Source of the DNA: Sneathiella sp.
Lineage (GTDB): Bacteria; Pseudomonadota; Alphaproteobacteria; Sneathiellales; Sneathiellaceae
Assembly (NCBI GenBank): GCA_016765515.1
Contig: JAESPT010000068.1
Location: 1 to 6,864, forward strand
DNA length: 6,864 bases
Reading direction: 5' to 3'
The translations under genes and the position numbers were made by a program. Positions 1 to 5,421 of the stretch are shown here, piece after piece; the stretch's first letter is position 1; each line of letters starts with the position of its first letter. Below the pieces are notes generated by a model. That model was given only the letters and a program-made list of their open reading frames with translations, was not told where the DNA came from and ran no database searches.

Positions 1-17
1 CTACTAATTTATTGAAG

Positions 18-47
18 ATTGGAATGTTTTGGCTTACAACTTCCAAT
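18..47. promoter_or_regulatory. Inverted repeat upstream of the GST gene
   Basis: ATTGGAA (18-24) is repeated inverted as TTCCAAT (41-47). With one bulged T the pairing extends to GTT/AAC, giving about 10 pairs around a 9-nt loop. It lies directly upstream of the GST ribosome-binding site (AAAGGA, 57-62). No T-run follows, so it does not look like an intrinsic terminator of a gene to the left. It may be an operator or a leader hairpin; the role is unknown. Confidence 0.35.
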
Positions 48-70
48 TGCTAAATTAAAGGATTTTATTC

Positions 71-685
71 ATGAAAGAGCTGTACGAGTGGCCTCCGACA
101 CGATCACAAAGAGCAAAATGGATCCTTGAAGAGTTAGAAATCGATTATACAAGTCACTTGATCAACATGCCTGACGGAGAACAACACTCTGATGTCTATC
201 AGGCGATCCATCCTTTGGGAGTCGTCCCGGCCCTCAAAACTGACGACTACACAATTTTTGAATCCGTTGCGATTGTGATGCAGTTAATCGATGAGCACCC
301 GGAGAAAAAGCTCGCGCCTGCAATTGGAACCTCCGAGAGAGCCTATTACTATCAATGGTGTGTATTCGCCTGCGCTGAACTTGATCCACCGATCATGATG
401 TATTTTGACAATACCATGCGCCCTCCAGAACAAAAAGGTGCCCATGATGCTGATCTAGCCGAGCGGGGACGCCTCGATTTCAGAGATCGTGCCAACATAC
501 TCTCCAACGTGCTTCAACATCGCGACTATATGCTTGGATCCCAATTTTCCGGCGCAGATGTCCTGATTGGCCATAGTTGTTTCATGGCGTCCTATATAGG
601 ACTAATCGGCGACTATCCTGTTCTTGAAACCTACTATAAACGTCTGCAACAACGGCCAGCCCATCAACGCGCTTACAACAGTTGA
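71..685 (+). CDS. Glutathione S-transferase family protein
   Basis: The 204-residue protein has normal length for a cytosolic GST. The N-terminal thioredoxin-like domain (about 1-78) carries PPTRSQR near residues 8-14, where the family's catalytic Ser/Cys lies (Ser12 is the likely candidate), the conserved cis-proline in VVPAL (Pro53), and the Glu64-Ser65 pair that holds the gamma-glutamyl group of glutathione. The helical C-terminal domain (about 88-200) contains FSGADVLIG (159-167), the N-capping-box motif of GST folds. It is expected to conjugate glutathione to electrophiles, or to use it as a cofactor, in the cytoplasm; the substrate cannot be told. The start is supported by AAAGGA eight bases upstream of ATG. 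It is convergent with the tetR-type gene, with 42 bp between the stops and no clear terminator. The class assignment (beta/nu-like) is uncertain. Confidence 0.88.
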   Translation: MKELYEWPPTRSQRAKWILEELEIDYTSHLINMPDGEQHSDVYQAIHPLGVVPALKTDDYTIFESVAIVMQLIDEHPEKKLAPAIGTSERAYYYQWCVFACAELDPPIMMYFDNTMRPPEQKGAHDADLAERGRLDFRDRANILSNVLQHRDYMLGSQFSGADVLIGHSCFMASYIGLIGDYPVLETYYKRLQQRPAHQRAYNS

Positions 686-727
686 TACGCTGGATATTTT
701 CCTGCGCGCAATTAGGGAACGCGTATT

Positions 728-1312
728 CTACAGTGTCTGACCAGCTGCACTGATTGCTGCAGATTTAATTGCGTCCGCAATGGTCTCAGCAATATCCAGA
801 CTGTTCATACCTCTGGCAACATTCAGGCCGCCGATGAGAACCCCCAACATAGACCAGGCGCGCGCTTCGCGATTTTTCTGCGTTCCGCCGCCAAGCCCCT
901 TGGCAACAATTCGGGCAATTGTCGTCATTTTCTCTTCATATAAACGGTGCAACTCTTTATCCCCGCGAACAACTTCAGGAGTCAAACTTGCCATGGCACA
1001 GCCGCACTCTAGATCCTCCCGGTGTGGCTGACCGAGATAATAGTCAGCAAATGCTTTCACCCATTCAGTGTTGTGATCTCTTTGGAAGAGCGGAATATTC
1101 TGTATCACTTCATCCAAGCCCTCAATAAGCGCGGCTTGAAAGGCGGCATCCTTGGATCCCAAATGAGCATAAAAAGCACCGGACGTCACGCCGGCTGCCT
1201 TGGCAATACCATCAACACCAATTCCGGCAAATCCATGACGCCTAAAACCCTGACTTGCCGCATCCAGCATACGTCTACGGGTTTGTTCTTTTTTCGATAG
1301 AGACTGGTTCAT
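728..1312 (-). CDS. TetR/AcrR family transcriptional regulator
   Basis: A typical TetR of 194 residues. The N-terminal DNA-binding domain (about 10-57) has the signature RRRMLDAA, then the helix-turn-helix VDGIAKAAGVTSGAFYAHLGSK (about 33-54, key residues Gly41, Ser44, Phe47, Tyr48). The C-terminal ligand domain contains ECGCAMASL (102-110) with Cys103 and Cys105, the place where related regulators carry a GC-x-x-x-x motif. I chose the ATG at 1310-1312 because GGAG lies six bases upstream on the minus strand; an in-frame GTG at 1322-1324 would add four residues but overlaps that ribosome-binding site. The gene is divergent from the Tat-exported tandem YdhR protein and very likely represses it and itself through the two identical palindromes between them. 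The inducer is unknown. The adjacent cysteines and the GST neighbour would fit an electrophile or redox sensor of the NemR kind, but this is inference. Confidence 0.93.
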   Translation of the reverse strand: MNQSLSKKEQTRRRMLDAASQGFRRHGFAGIGVDGIAKAAGVTSGAFYAHLGSKDAAFQAALIEGLDEVIQNIPLFQRDHNTEWVKAFADYYLGQPHREDLECGCAMASLTPEVVRGDKELHRLYEEKMTTIARIVAKGLGGGTQKNREARAWSMLGVLIGGLNVARGMNSLDIAETIADAIKSAAISAAGQTL

Positions 1313-1328
1313 TAATTTCTCCACAAAA

Positions 1329-1342
1329 ATAACGATCGTTAT
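1329..1342. promoter_or_regulatory. TetR operator copy 1 (tetR-proximal)
   Basis: Perfect 14-bp palindrome ATAACGATCGTTAT, ending 16 bp before the tetR start codon. It is identical in sequence to the second copy at 1387-1400's core. Size and symmetry suit a TetR dimer. Occupancy would block tetR transcription (autoregulation, inferred). Confidence 0.8.
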
Positions 1343-1349
1343 ATTTTAG

Positions 1350-1376
1350 TTGACGACAAAGAGTTCTCTGTATAAA
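1350..1376 (+). promoter_or_regulatory. Putative promoter of the tandem YdhR gene
   Basis: TTGACG (1350-1355) and TATAAA (1371-1376), separated by 15 bp (16-17 bp if the -10 is read one or two bases later), resemble a sigma-70 promoter. The expected start, about 1383-1386, falls on the edge of operator copy 2, which is a classic repression geometry. Confidence 0.5.
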
Positions 1377-1384
1377 TACGATAT

Positions 1385-1400
1385 TATAACGATCGTTATA
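1385..1400. promoter_or_regulatory. TetR operator copy 2 (target-gene-proximal)
   Basis: Perfect 16-bp palindrome TATAACGATCGTTATA that contains the same 14-bp core as copy 1. The two centres are 57 bp apart. It lies just downstream of the predicted -10 of the rightward gene, so binding should block initiation or early elongation. Confidence 0.8.
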
Positions 1401-1464
1401 TAAAAAATTTTGGACAATAGCAACAGCTCAATTTATCGGCTGCACTCTGTTTAAGGACATATCA

Positions 1465-2262
1465 ATGACCCATAACAATCACGCCTCCAATACGCCAAGG
1501 AATAGATCTTTGAACCGTCGCCAAGCGCTTCAGATCACAGCATCAACAACAGCTGGCGTACTTCTTGCCACCACGACAGGCGTCATGACGCCATTCGCCC
1601 AATCCACATCACCGTATAAGGAATCCCCTATGAAAACACGCGCCTTTGTCTATACCGAAGTTCAAATCTCCGTCCCGTTTAAGGACGCTCCCTGGCAAGC
1701 CATCAACAAGGCTATTAAAGAACAGCCAGGCTTTATCAATAAAACCTGGTTCTCCGGCATCAACAATCATTCCCTTGGCGGCATTTACGCTTTCGATAGC
1801 ATTGAAAATGCTCAGAAATTCGTCACGGGCTATTTTCCAGAAGAAGCGGCTGGATTTGGCGCGGCCCATAATACACGGGTCTTTGACGCAACCATCGTAA
1901 AAGACGCCAGCGAGAATATGAATTCGCCCCACTTCGGGGCAAAATTGCGGCAGAAACCCGGTGCGTTTGTCTACACGGAAGTTCAGATTAATGTTCCTTT
2001 TGACAAGGCTCCCTGGCAAGAGCGCAATCCAGTATTAAAACAACAACCCGGTCTCTTGTCCAAAACATGGTTGAGCGGTCTTCATACCAACACTCTCGGC
2101 GGTGTGGATGCATTTGATACCATTGAAAATGCGCAGGCCTTTGCGTTGGAAGCCTTTCCAAAAACAGCAGCTAAATTAAATGCGGCCTTCTACACCCGGG
2201 TGTTTGATGCCAATGCGACAGAAACAGCCAGCCAAGACATGCATTCCCCGTTCTATTTGTAA
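1465..2262 (+). CDS. Tat-exported protein with two tandem YdhR-like (ABM-fold) domains
   Basis: The 265-residue protein starts with a twin-arginine signal: NRRQALQ (17-23) followed by an apolar stretch (about 26-44) and a likely cleavage near Ala45. The rest is two copies of one domain, 60-157 and 167-264, 55 of 98 positions identical (my count), with a fixed 107-residue period and no gaps. Each has AFVYTEVQI, APWQ, QPG followed by KTW, LGG, AFD-x-IENAQ and TRVFDA. This layout resembles YdhR-type putative mono-oxygenases (dimeric alpha/beta barrel, ABM superfamily), which normally are single-domain cytoplasmic homodimers; this one would be a built-in dimer sent folded to the periplasm. The activity is not proven for the family. 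AAGGA lies seven bases before the ATG. A second, equally good start exists at Met56. Divergent from tetR, and probably its main target. Confidence 0.85.
   Translation: MTHNNHASNTPRNRSLNRRQALQITASTTAGVLLATTTGVMTPFAQSTSPYKESPMKTRAFVYTEVQISVPFKDAPWQAINKAIKEQPGFINKTWFSGINNHSLGGIYAFDSIENAQKFVTGYFPEEAAGFGAAHNTRVFDATIVKDASENMNSPHFGAKLRQKPGAFVYTEVQINVPFDKAPWQERNPVLKQQPGLLSKTWLSGLHTNTLGGVDAFDTIENAQAFALEAFPKTAAKLNAAFYTRVFDANATETASQDMHSPFYL
1618..1632 (+). promoter_or_regulatory. Internal ribosome-binding site and start (Met56)
   Basis: Inside the Tat gene, AAGGA (1618-1622) is followed after seven bases by an in-frame ATG (1630-1632), the same motif and spacing as the main start. Initiation there gives a 210-residue protein starting MKTRAFVYTEV, exactly the mature two-domain part without the Tat signal. 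This could produce a cytoplasmic form, or be the fossil start of an ancestor before the signal was added. Confidence 0.45.
1642..1935 (+). repeat. Tandem domain repeat, copy 1 (YdhR-like)
   Basis: Codes residues 60-157 of the Tat-exported protein. Its partner begins exactly 321 bp later. Copies also resemble each other at the DNA level (for example around GAAGTTCA and GCTCCCTGGCAAG), pointing to duplication within the gene. Confidence 0.85.
1963..2256 (+). repeat. Tandem domain repeat, copy 2 (YdhR-like)
   Basis: Codes residues 167-264 and aligns with copy 1 without gaps. The copies differ most in the stretches after APWQ and around the middle helix (residues 121-137 versus 228-244), so the two halves may have specialised. 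A nine-residue linker separates them. Confidence 0.85.
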
Positions 2263-2295
2263 ACTTGCAAATAGCGACCGCATACTATGAACAAA

Positions 2296-2316
2296 GAGCC
2301 GCTTAAAAAGCGGCTC
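2296..2316 (+). terminator. Strong hairpin after the tandem YdhR gene
   Basis: GAGCCGCTT (2296-2304) and AAGCGGCTC (2308-2316) form a perfect 9-bp stem with an AAA loop, 34 bp after the stop codon. The T-run expected after the stem is absent on the + strand (AAGAATAG follows); on the minus strand the stem is followed by TTTGTT. It probably marks the 3' end of the transcript by termination or by protection against decay. Confidence 0.55.
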
Positions 2317-2380
2317 AAGAATAGCCGGTGCCAAGCTGGAAATAAATTCGTTGTAATAAACCATTGCTTTCGCATGAATA

Positions 2381-2404
2381 TTTGAGGGAATTGTTGCCCT
2401 TAAA
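2381..2404. promoter_or_regulatory. Inverted repeat upstream of the peroxidase gene
   Basis: TTTGAGGG (2381-2388) and CCCTTAAA (2397-2404) pair over 8 positions with one G-T pair, 8 bp apart, about 80 bp before the peroxidase start. The rest of the 2317-2486 stretch shows no clear -35/-10 pair. It could be an operator for an unknown regulator; support is weak. Confidence 0.25.
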
Positions 2405-2486
2405 TTGGCGTGATCTCACTCAAATTCTGGCTAATTTCCACCACATTACTTTTCGATCATAACCTTCTTTGTACGAGGAGGACGTA

Positions 2487-4409
2487 ATGCCTTTAAGATC
2501 TGATGGTTCCCACAAACATTCATCACGAGAGTCTCATGAAAGACGAAGTCGCCATGACCGACATGACCCTGAAGAGACACTCTTTGATTTCATGCCGAGA
2601 CCAATTGATGGCCTTGGCAGCAATGAAGAAAATCCTGGTTGGGGGGCCGCCGGTCAAACCCTGCTCCGCCTCGCCCCGGAGAATTTCGAAGATGGCATAT
2701 GGGAGGCCGAAGACGATCTTGCCGGTGCCCGCGACATAAGTAACGCCGTTGTTGCGCAAGATACCGACAGTCCCAAATCCTTTAATGTCAGTGATTTATT
2801 CTGGGTCTGGGGACAGTTTATTGATCATGACATTACCTTGTCGGAATCTGGATCAGTCTATGCACCGATTGATATTCCACAAGGAGATCTGTTCTTTAAT
2901 TCTGACATTGATATGGCATTTTTTCGAATTGATCCAGTGGCGGGTACCGGTGTTGATACCCCGGCGCAATTTGAAAATGAAATAACAGCGTTTCTGGATG
3001 CATCCATGATCTATGGATCTGATGCAGAAAGCGCAGCCGCCTTAAGAACGGAGCACGGGAAGTTAATTCTCGACGACCAAGGGCTTGTGGCATTTACCGA
3101 GGATGGCAGCTCTTTGGCCGGCGATATTCGGGCCGCAGAGAATTCCGGTCTCTATTCAATGCAGACCCTCTTTGCCCGGGAACATAATTGGTGGGTGGAT
3201 CAGCTCGCTGAACAACATCCGGGTTTCTCAACCGATCAACTTTTTGATGCGGCGCGGATTCGGGTTGAAGCTGAAATTCAAGCCATCACCTTCAATGAAT
3301 ATCTTCCGCTCCTGGTCGGAGAAAATGCCATAAGCGACTATAGCGGATATGATGCCAGTATAAATCCCGGCATCTCTGTAGAGTTCTCAACAGCAGCCTA
3401 TCGTTTTGGTCACAGCCTGGTTTCCGCGGCGCTAGGCAGGATGGATGAGAATGGAGACACCATTGAGGCTGGTGATTTATCTTTACGGGATTCCTTCTTC
3501 TCAACGGATGTGGTTGCAGCCAATGGCGGTATTGAACCCCTCTTGCGCGGCCTTGCCGATGGGACGGCAGAGGAACTGGACACACAAATTGTCGATGATC
3601 TCCGGAATTTTCTGTTTAGTGAGGATGGCGGTGTCGGATTTGATCTTGCAGCGTTCAACATCGAACGGGGCCGGGATATGGGATTGGCGAGCTACAATGA
3701 CCTACGCGAAGCCGTTGGTCTTGAGCGCTTAACAGACTTTTCAGACATCACATCCGATCCTGATTTGGCGATCGCCCTTGCCAGTGTCTATGACAGTGTC
3801 AATGATATTGACGCCTGGGTTGGCGGGCTTGCCGAGGATCCAAGCGGTAGCGGCATGCTGGGCGCGCTTTTCTCAACTATTGTCGCAGATCAATTCATGA
3901 GATTGCGGGCTGGAGATCCTTTTTGGAGCCAGAACGGTGATATACCGCAAGCCGAGTTGGACAAATTATGGGACACCAGCCTTGGAGACATCATCGAACG
4001 GAACAGTGATATCAACGCTATCCAGGATAACGTGTTGATTGCCTATGATCGCCTAGGCGGGGATGATCTGGATAACATACTGGAGGGGGATGAGGGCAAT
4101 GATCTGCTGCTGGGTCAGGGCGGAAATGACACCCTCATTGGCGGCAGCGGAAACGATCAACTGGAAGGGGGTCCAGGAGAGGATGTTTTTGTCTTTGGTC
4201 CAGATTCAGGGACGGATCTTGTGAAGGATTTCAATCATCGAGAGGACGTGCTTGATCTTACTCTTTATGAATTTTCCAACGTTGACGAGGTTCGGGGAAC
4301 AGCGGTGCAAGCGGATCATAACGTGATCCTCATCCTTGGAAATGAGACTGAGATTACTCTCGAAGATGTCCATTTAAGAGATCTCACCACAGACAATATC
4401 TGGATTTAA
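2487..4409 (+). CDS. Secreted animal-type heme peroxidase with RTX calcium-binding tail
   Basis: The 640-residue protein belongs to the peroxidase-cyclooxygenase (myeloperoxidase-like) superfamily. The ATG at 2487 was chosen because GAGGAGG (2475-2481) sits five bases upstream; an in-frame TTG at 2469 would overlap it. Key positions match myeloperoxidase: GQFIDHD (109-115) with distal His114 and heme-linking Asp113; calcium loop T167-x-F169-x-D171-x-S173; AGDIRAAE (211-218) with distal Arg215 and heme-linking Glu218; proximal His309 in YRFGHS; Asn391 in NIERGRD. Asn219 stands where myeloperoxidase has its heme-linked Met. RTX nonapeptides occupy about 524-566, followed by a C-terminal type I secretion-like region. 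There is no Sec or Tat signal, in line with type I export; no transporter genes lie in the window. It likely oxidises halides, phenols or Mn(II) outside the cell; the substrate is unknown. Transcribed alone, ending in a terminator. Confidence 0.92.
   Translation: MPLRSDGSHKHSSRESHERRSRHDRHDPEETLFDFMPRPIDGLGSNEENPGWGAAGQTLLRLAPENFEDGIWEAEDDLAGARDISNAVVAQDTDSPKSFNVSDLFWVWGQFIDHDITLSESGSVYAPIDIPQGDLFFNSDIDMAFFRIDPVAGTGVDTPAQFENEITAFLDASMIYGSDAESAAALRTEHGKLILDDQGLVAFTEDGSSLAGDIRAAENSGLYSMQTLFAREHNWWVDQLAEQHPGFSTDQLFDAARIRVEAEIQAITFNEYLPLLVGENAISDYSGYDASINPGISVEFSTAAYRFGHSLVSAALGRMDENGDTIEAGDLSLRDSFFSTDVVAANGGIEPLLRGLADGTAEELDTQIVDDLRNFLFSEDGGVGFDLAAFNIERGRDMGLASYNDLREAVGLERLTDFSDITSDPDLAIALASVYDSVNDIDAWVGGLAEDPSGSGMLGALFSTIVADQFMRLRAGDPFWSQNGDIPQAELDKLWDTSLGDIIERNSDINAIQDNVLIAYDRLGGDDLDNILEGDEGNDLLLGQGGNDTLIGGSGNDQLEGGPGEDVFVFGPDSGTDLVKDFNHREDVLDLTLYEFSNVDEVRGTAVQADHNVILILGNETEITLEDVHLRDLTTDNIWI
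4056..4184 (+). repeat. RTX nonapeptide repeats of the peroxidase
   Basis: About four to five imperfect GGxGxDxUx units: GGDDLDNIL, EGDEGNDLL, GQGGNDTLI, GGSGNDQLE and a last GGPGEDVF (residues 524-568). They form a calcium-bound parallel beta roll in this family. They precede DVFVF...GTDLVKDF...DVLDLT, the usual C-terminal pattern of RTX proteins exported by type I systems. Confidence 0.9.
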
Positions 4410-4420
4410 CCCACAGCAAG

Positions 4421-4456
4421 AAGAGCGCGATTCTCAGCTATCCGCGCTCTTTTTTT
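4421..4456 (+). terminator. Intrinsic terminator of the peroxidase gene
   Basis: AAGAGCGCG (4421-4429) and CGCGCTCTT (4443-4451) form a 9-bp stem with a 13-nt loop, ending in a run of seven T (4450-4456). It lies 12 bp after the peroxidase stop. The left-arm A residues may let it also act on the converging amidohydrolase transcript, but that side lacks a T-run. Confidence 0.88.
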
Positions 4457-4474
4457 ATACTTTTGAACAGATCT

Positions 4475-5281
4475 TCAAAGGTTAAAAATCCGTTTTGCAT
4501 TCCCCGACAGGAAGAGAGATTTTACGTCTTCATCCAGCTCAAGCTCATCAAGTTTAGCCAGCGCTTTCTCTGGCATGATCATTGGATAATTGGTTCCGAA
4601 CAAAACTTTCTTACGGCCATGTGCTTTCATGAATTTGACTAGCACTTCCGGATATCGGCTGACGGTATACGCCGACGTGTCAATGTAGACATTTTCATGT
4701 TTCGTCGCCACGGCAATGGCCTCTTCAGTCCACGGGTAACCAATATGACCCCCTACAATGGTGAGTTCAGGGAAATCCAGCGCAACCTGATCCAGATAAA
4801 TCGGCCGGCCAACTTCGGAAGGCATCAAGGGGCCTGTATGCCCAATTTGAGTACAAAAGGGGACGCCTAGATCACAACATGCTGTGTAGACGGGATAAAA
4901 CCGCCGATCCGTCGGAGGAACTTCCCAGAGCCAGGGTAAAACACGGATGGCCTTGAAGCCGAGTTCGTTCACGCATCAACGAATTTCTCGAACCGCTTCC
5001 ATGGGTTTGGAAATATCGACGGATCCAACACCAATGAGCCGGTCAGGTGCCTCAGCAACAAAACTCGCGACTTCATCATTTGAAATCATCACATTTTTAG
5101 GCGCAACCCAGGCAGAAATCAGGCTCCGATCCACTCGCCCTGCATCCATCGCTGCTATCGTAGCCGCCACGGGAAGCGCTTCGGTAGGAATTTCTCTTTT
5201 TGTCCAACGGCGCAAGGACTCAAAAATTGGCTCTTGGCTATGGCGTAGTGTCGGGTGTTGGGCCCATGCATCAATAATCAT
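4475..5281 (-). pseudogene. Amidohydrolase (PF04909-type) interrupted by one in-frame TGA
   Basis: A TIM-barrel amidohydrolase of the ACMSD-related group, 268 codons, starts at the ATG at 5279-5281 (GGAGAG nine bases upstream) and ends at 4475. Codon 102 is TGA (4976-4978, minus); reading continues in the same frame with no shift, giving ...EIR, stop, CVNELGFKAIRV. Relatives I know usually have Arg here (RR before the next helix), so one C-to-T change of CGA is the simplest origin. Visible active-site positions: DAWAQHP (4-10), His148 in GHTGP, His179 in GGHIGYPW, and GTNYP (229-233) with Asn231 where most relatives have Asp. The 101-residue front piece lacks the active site. A restart at GTG 4970-4972 has no ribosome-binding site. 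Apart from the TGA it looks intact, so the loss is recent, a sequencing error, or a recoded stop. Divergent from marR, its likely regulator. Confidence 0.85.
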
Positions 5282-5346
5282 GTGAGCGATCTCTCCAAAT
5301 TGGTCCCTTTATTTCTTCAGCCCTTCGGGTCTGGAAATTTGAGTAC

Positions 5347-5376
5347 CTTATAATTTATTACTTTACTAGTGAAGTA
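5347..5376 (-). promoter_or_regulatory. Possible amidohydrolase promoter overlapping the MarR site
   Basis: On the minus strand TTCACT (5368-5373) and TATAAG (5347-5352) lie 15 bp apart, or TACTTC (5371-5376) 18 bp apart. Either -35 choice falls inside the palindrome at 5359-5376, so a bound regulator would block it. On the + strand, TATAAT (5349-5354) could serve as the marR -10, though no good -35 was found. Confidence 0.35.
5359..5376. promoter_or_regulatory. Probable MarR operator
   Basis: An 18-bp near-perfect palindrome, TACTTTACTAGTGAAGTA, with one mismatched pair (T/G) around the central ACTAGT. It lies between the divergent amidohydrolase and marR genes. Length and AT-rich symmetry are typical of MarR dimer sites. 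Binding could control both directions. Confidence 0.6.
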
Positions 5377-5404
5377 TATTGTTCTGGCACAACAGCCGTA
5401 AGTC

Positions 5405-5412
5405 AACTAGTT
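5405..5412. promoter_or_regulatory. Second ACTAGT-centred half-operator next to the marR start
   Basis: AACTAGTT, an 8-bp palindrome sharing the ACTAGT core of the main site, centred 41 bp from it (close to four helix turns) and ending nine bases before the marR ATG. It may be a weaker second MarR site. It is short enough to be chance. Confidence 0.3.
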
Positions 5413-5421
5413 TTCCCGGCA

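Larger units (their letters stand above)
1313..1464. promoter_or_regulatory. Divergent tetR / tandem-YdhR promoter region
   Basis: An AT-rich 152-bp control region between two divergent genes. It contains both 14-bp operator copies, a plausible forward promoter between them, and AAGGA (1453-1457) seven bases before the ATG of the rightward gene. No convincing -35/-10 pair was picked for the leftward tetR transcript, though the operator next to tetR overlaps where its -10 or start would be. Confidence 0.8.

Noticed and set aside
685..726. ATACGC...GCGTAT inverted repeat between the GST and TetR stops
   Set aside because: The arms are 6 bp with a 30-bp loop and no T-run; too weak to call a terminator.
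780..1300. Several open frames on the + strand opposite the TetR gene
   Set aside because: The minus-strand TetR has a full domain, good start and operators; the others show no domain features.
1926..1940. GCCCC-ACTTC-GGGGC hairpin between the two YdhR domains
   Set aside because: Only 5 bp, inside coding sequence and set by the codons of the linker; a translation-pause role cannot be supported.
1609..2019. 136-codon open frame on the minus strand inside the Tat gene
   Set aside because: It is the antisense shadow of the tandem YdhR gene, rich in unlikely composition, without a ribosome-binding site or family resemblance.
4970..4978. Selenocysteine at the amidohydrolase TGA
   Set aside because: The expected residue is Arg, not Cys, the position is not catalytic, and I saw no clear stem-loop right after it; kept only as a test in the findings.
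4947..5285. 112-codon + strand frame opposite the amidohydrolase
   Set aside because: Antisense to the well-matched amidohydrolase front half; low complexity and no motif.
5318..5333. C(TTCG)G hairpin in the marR/amidohydrolase gap
   Set aside because: The stem has a mismatch and only short arms, and no transcript is known to contain it on the + strand.
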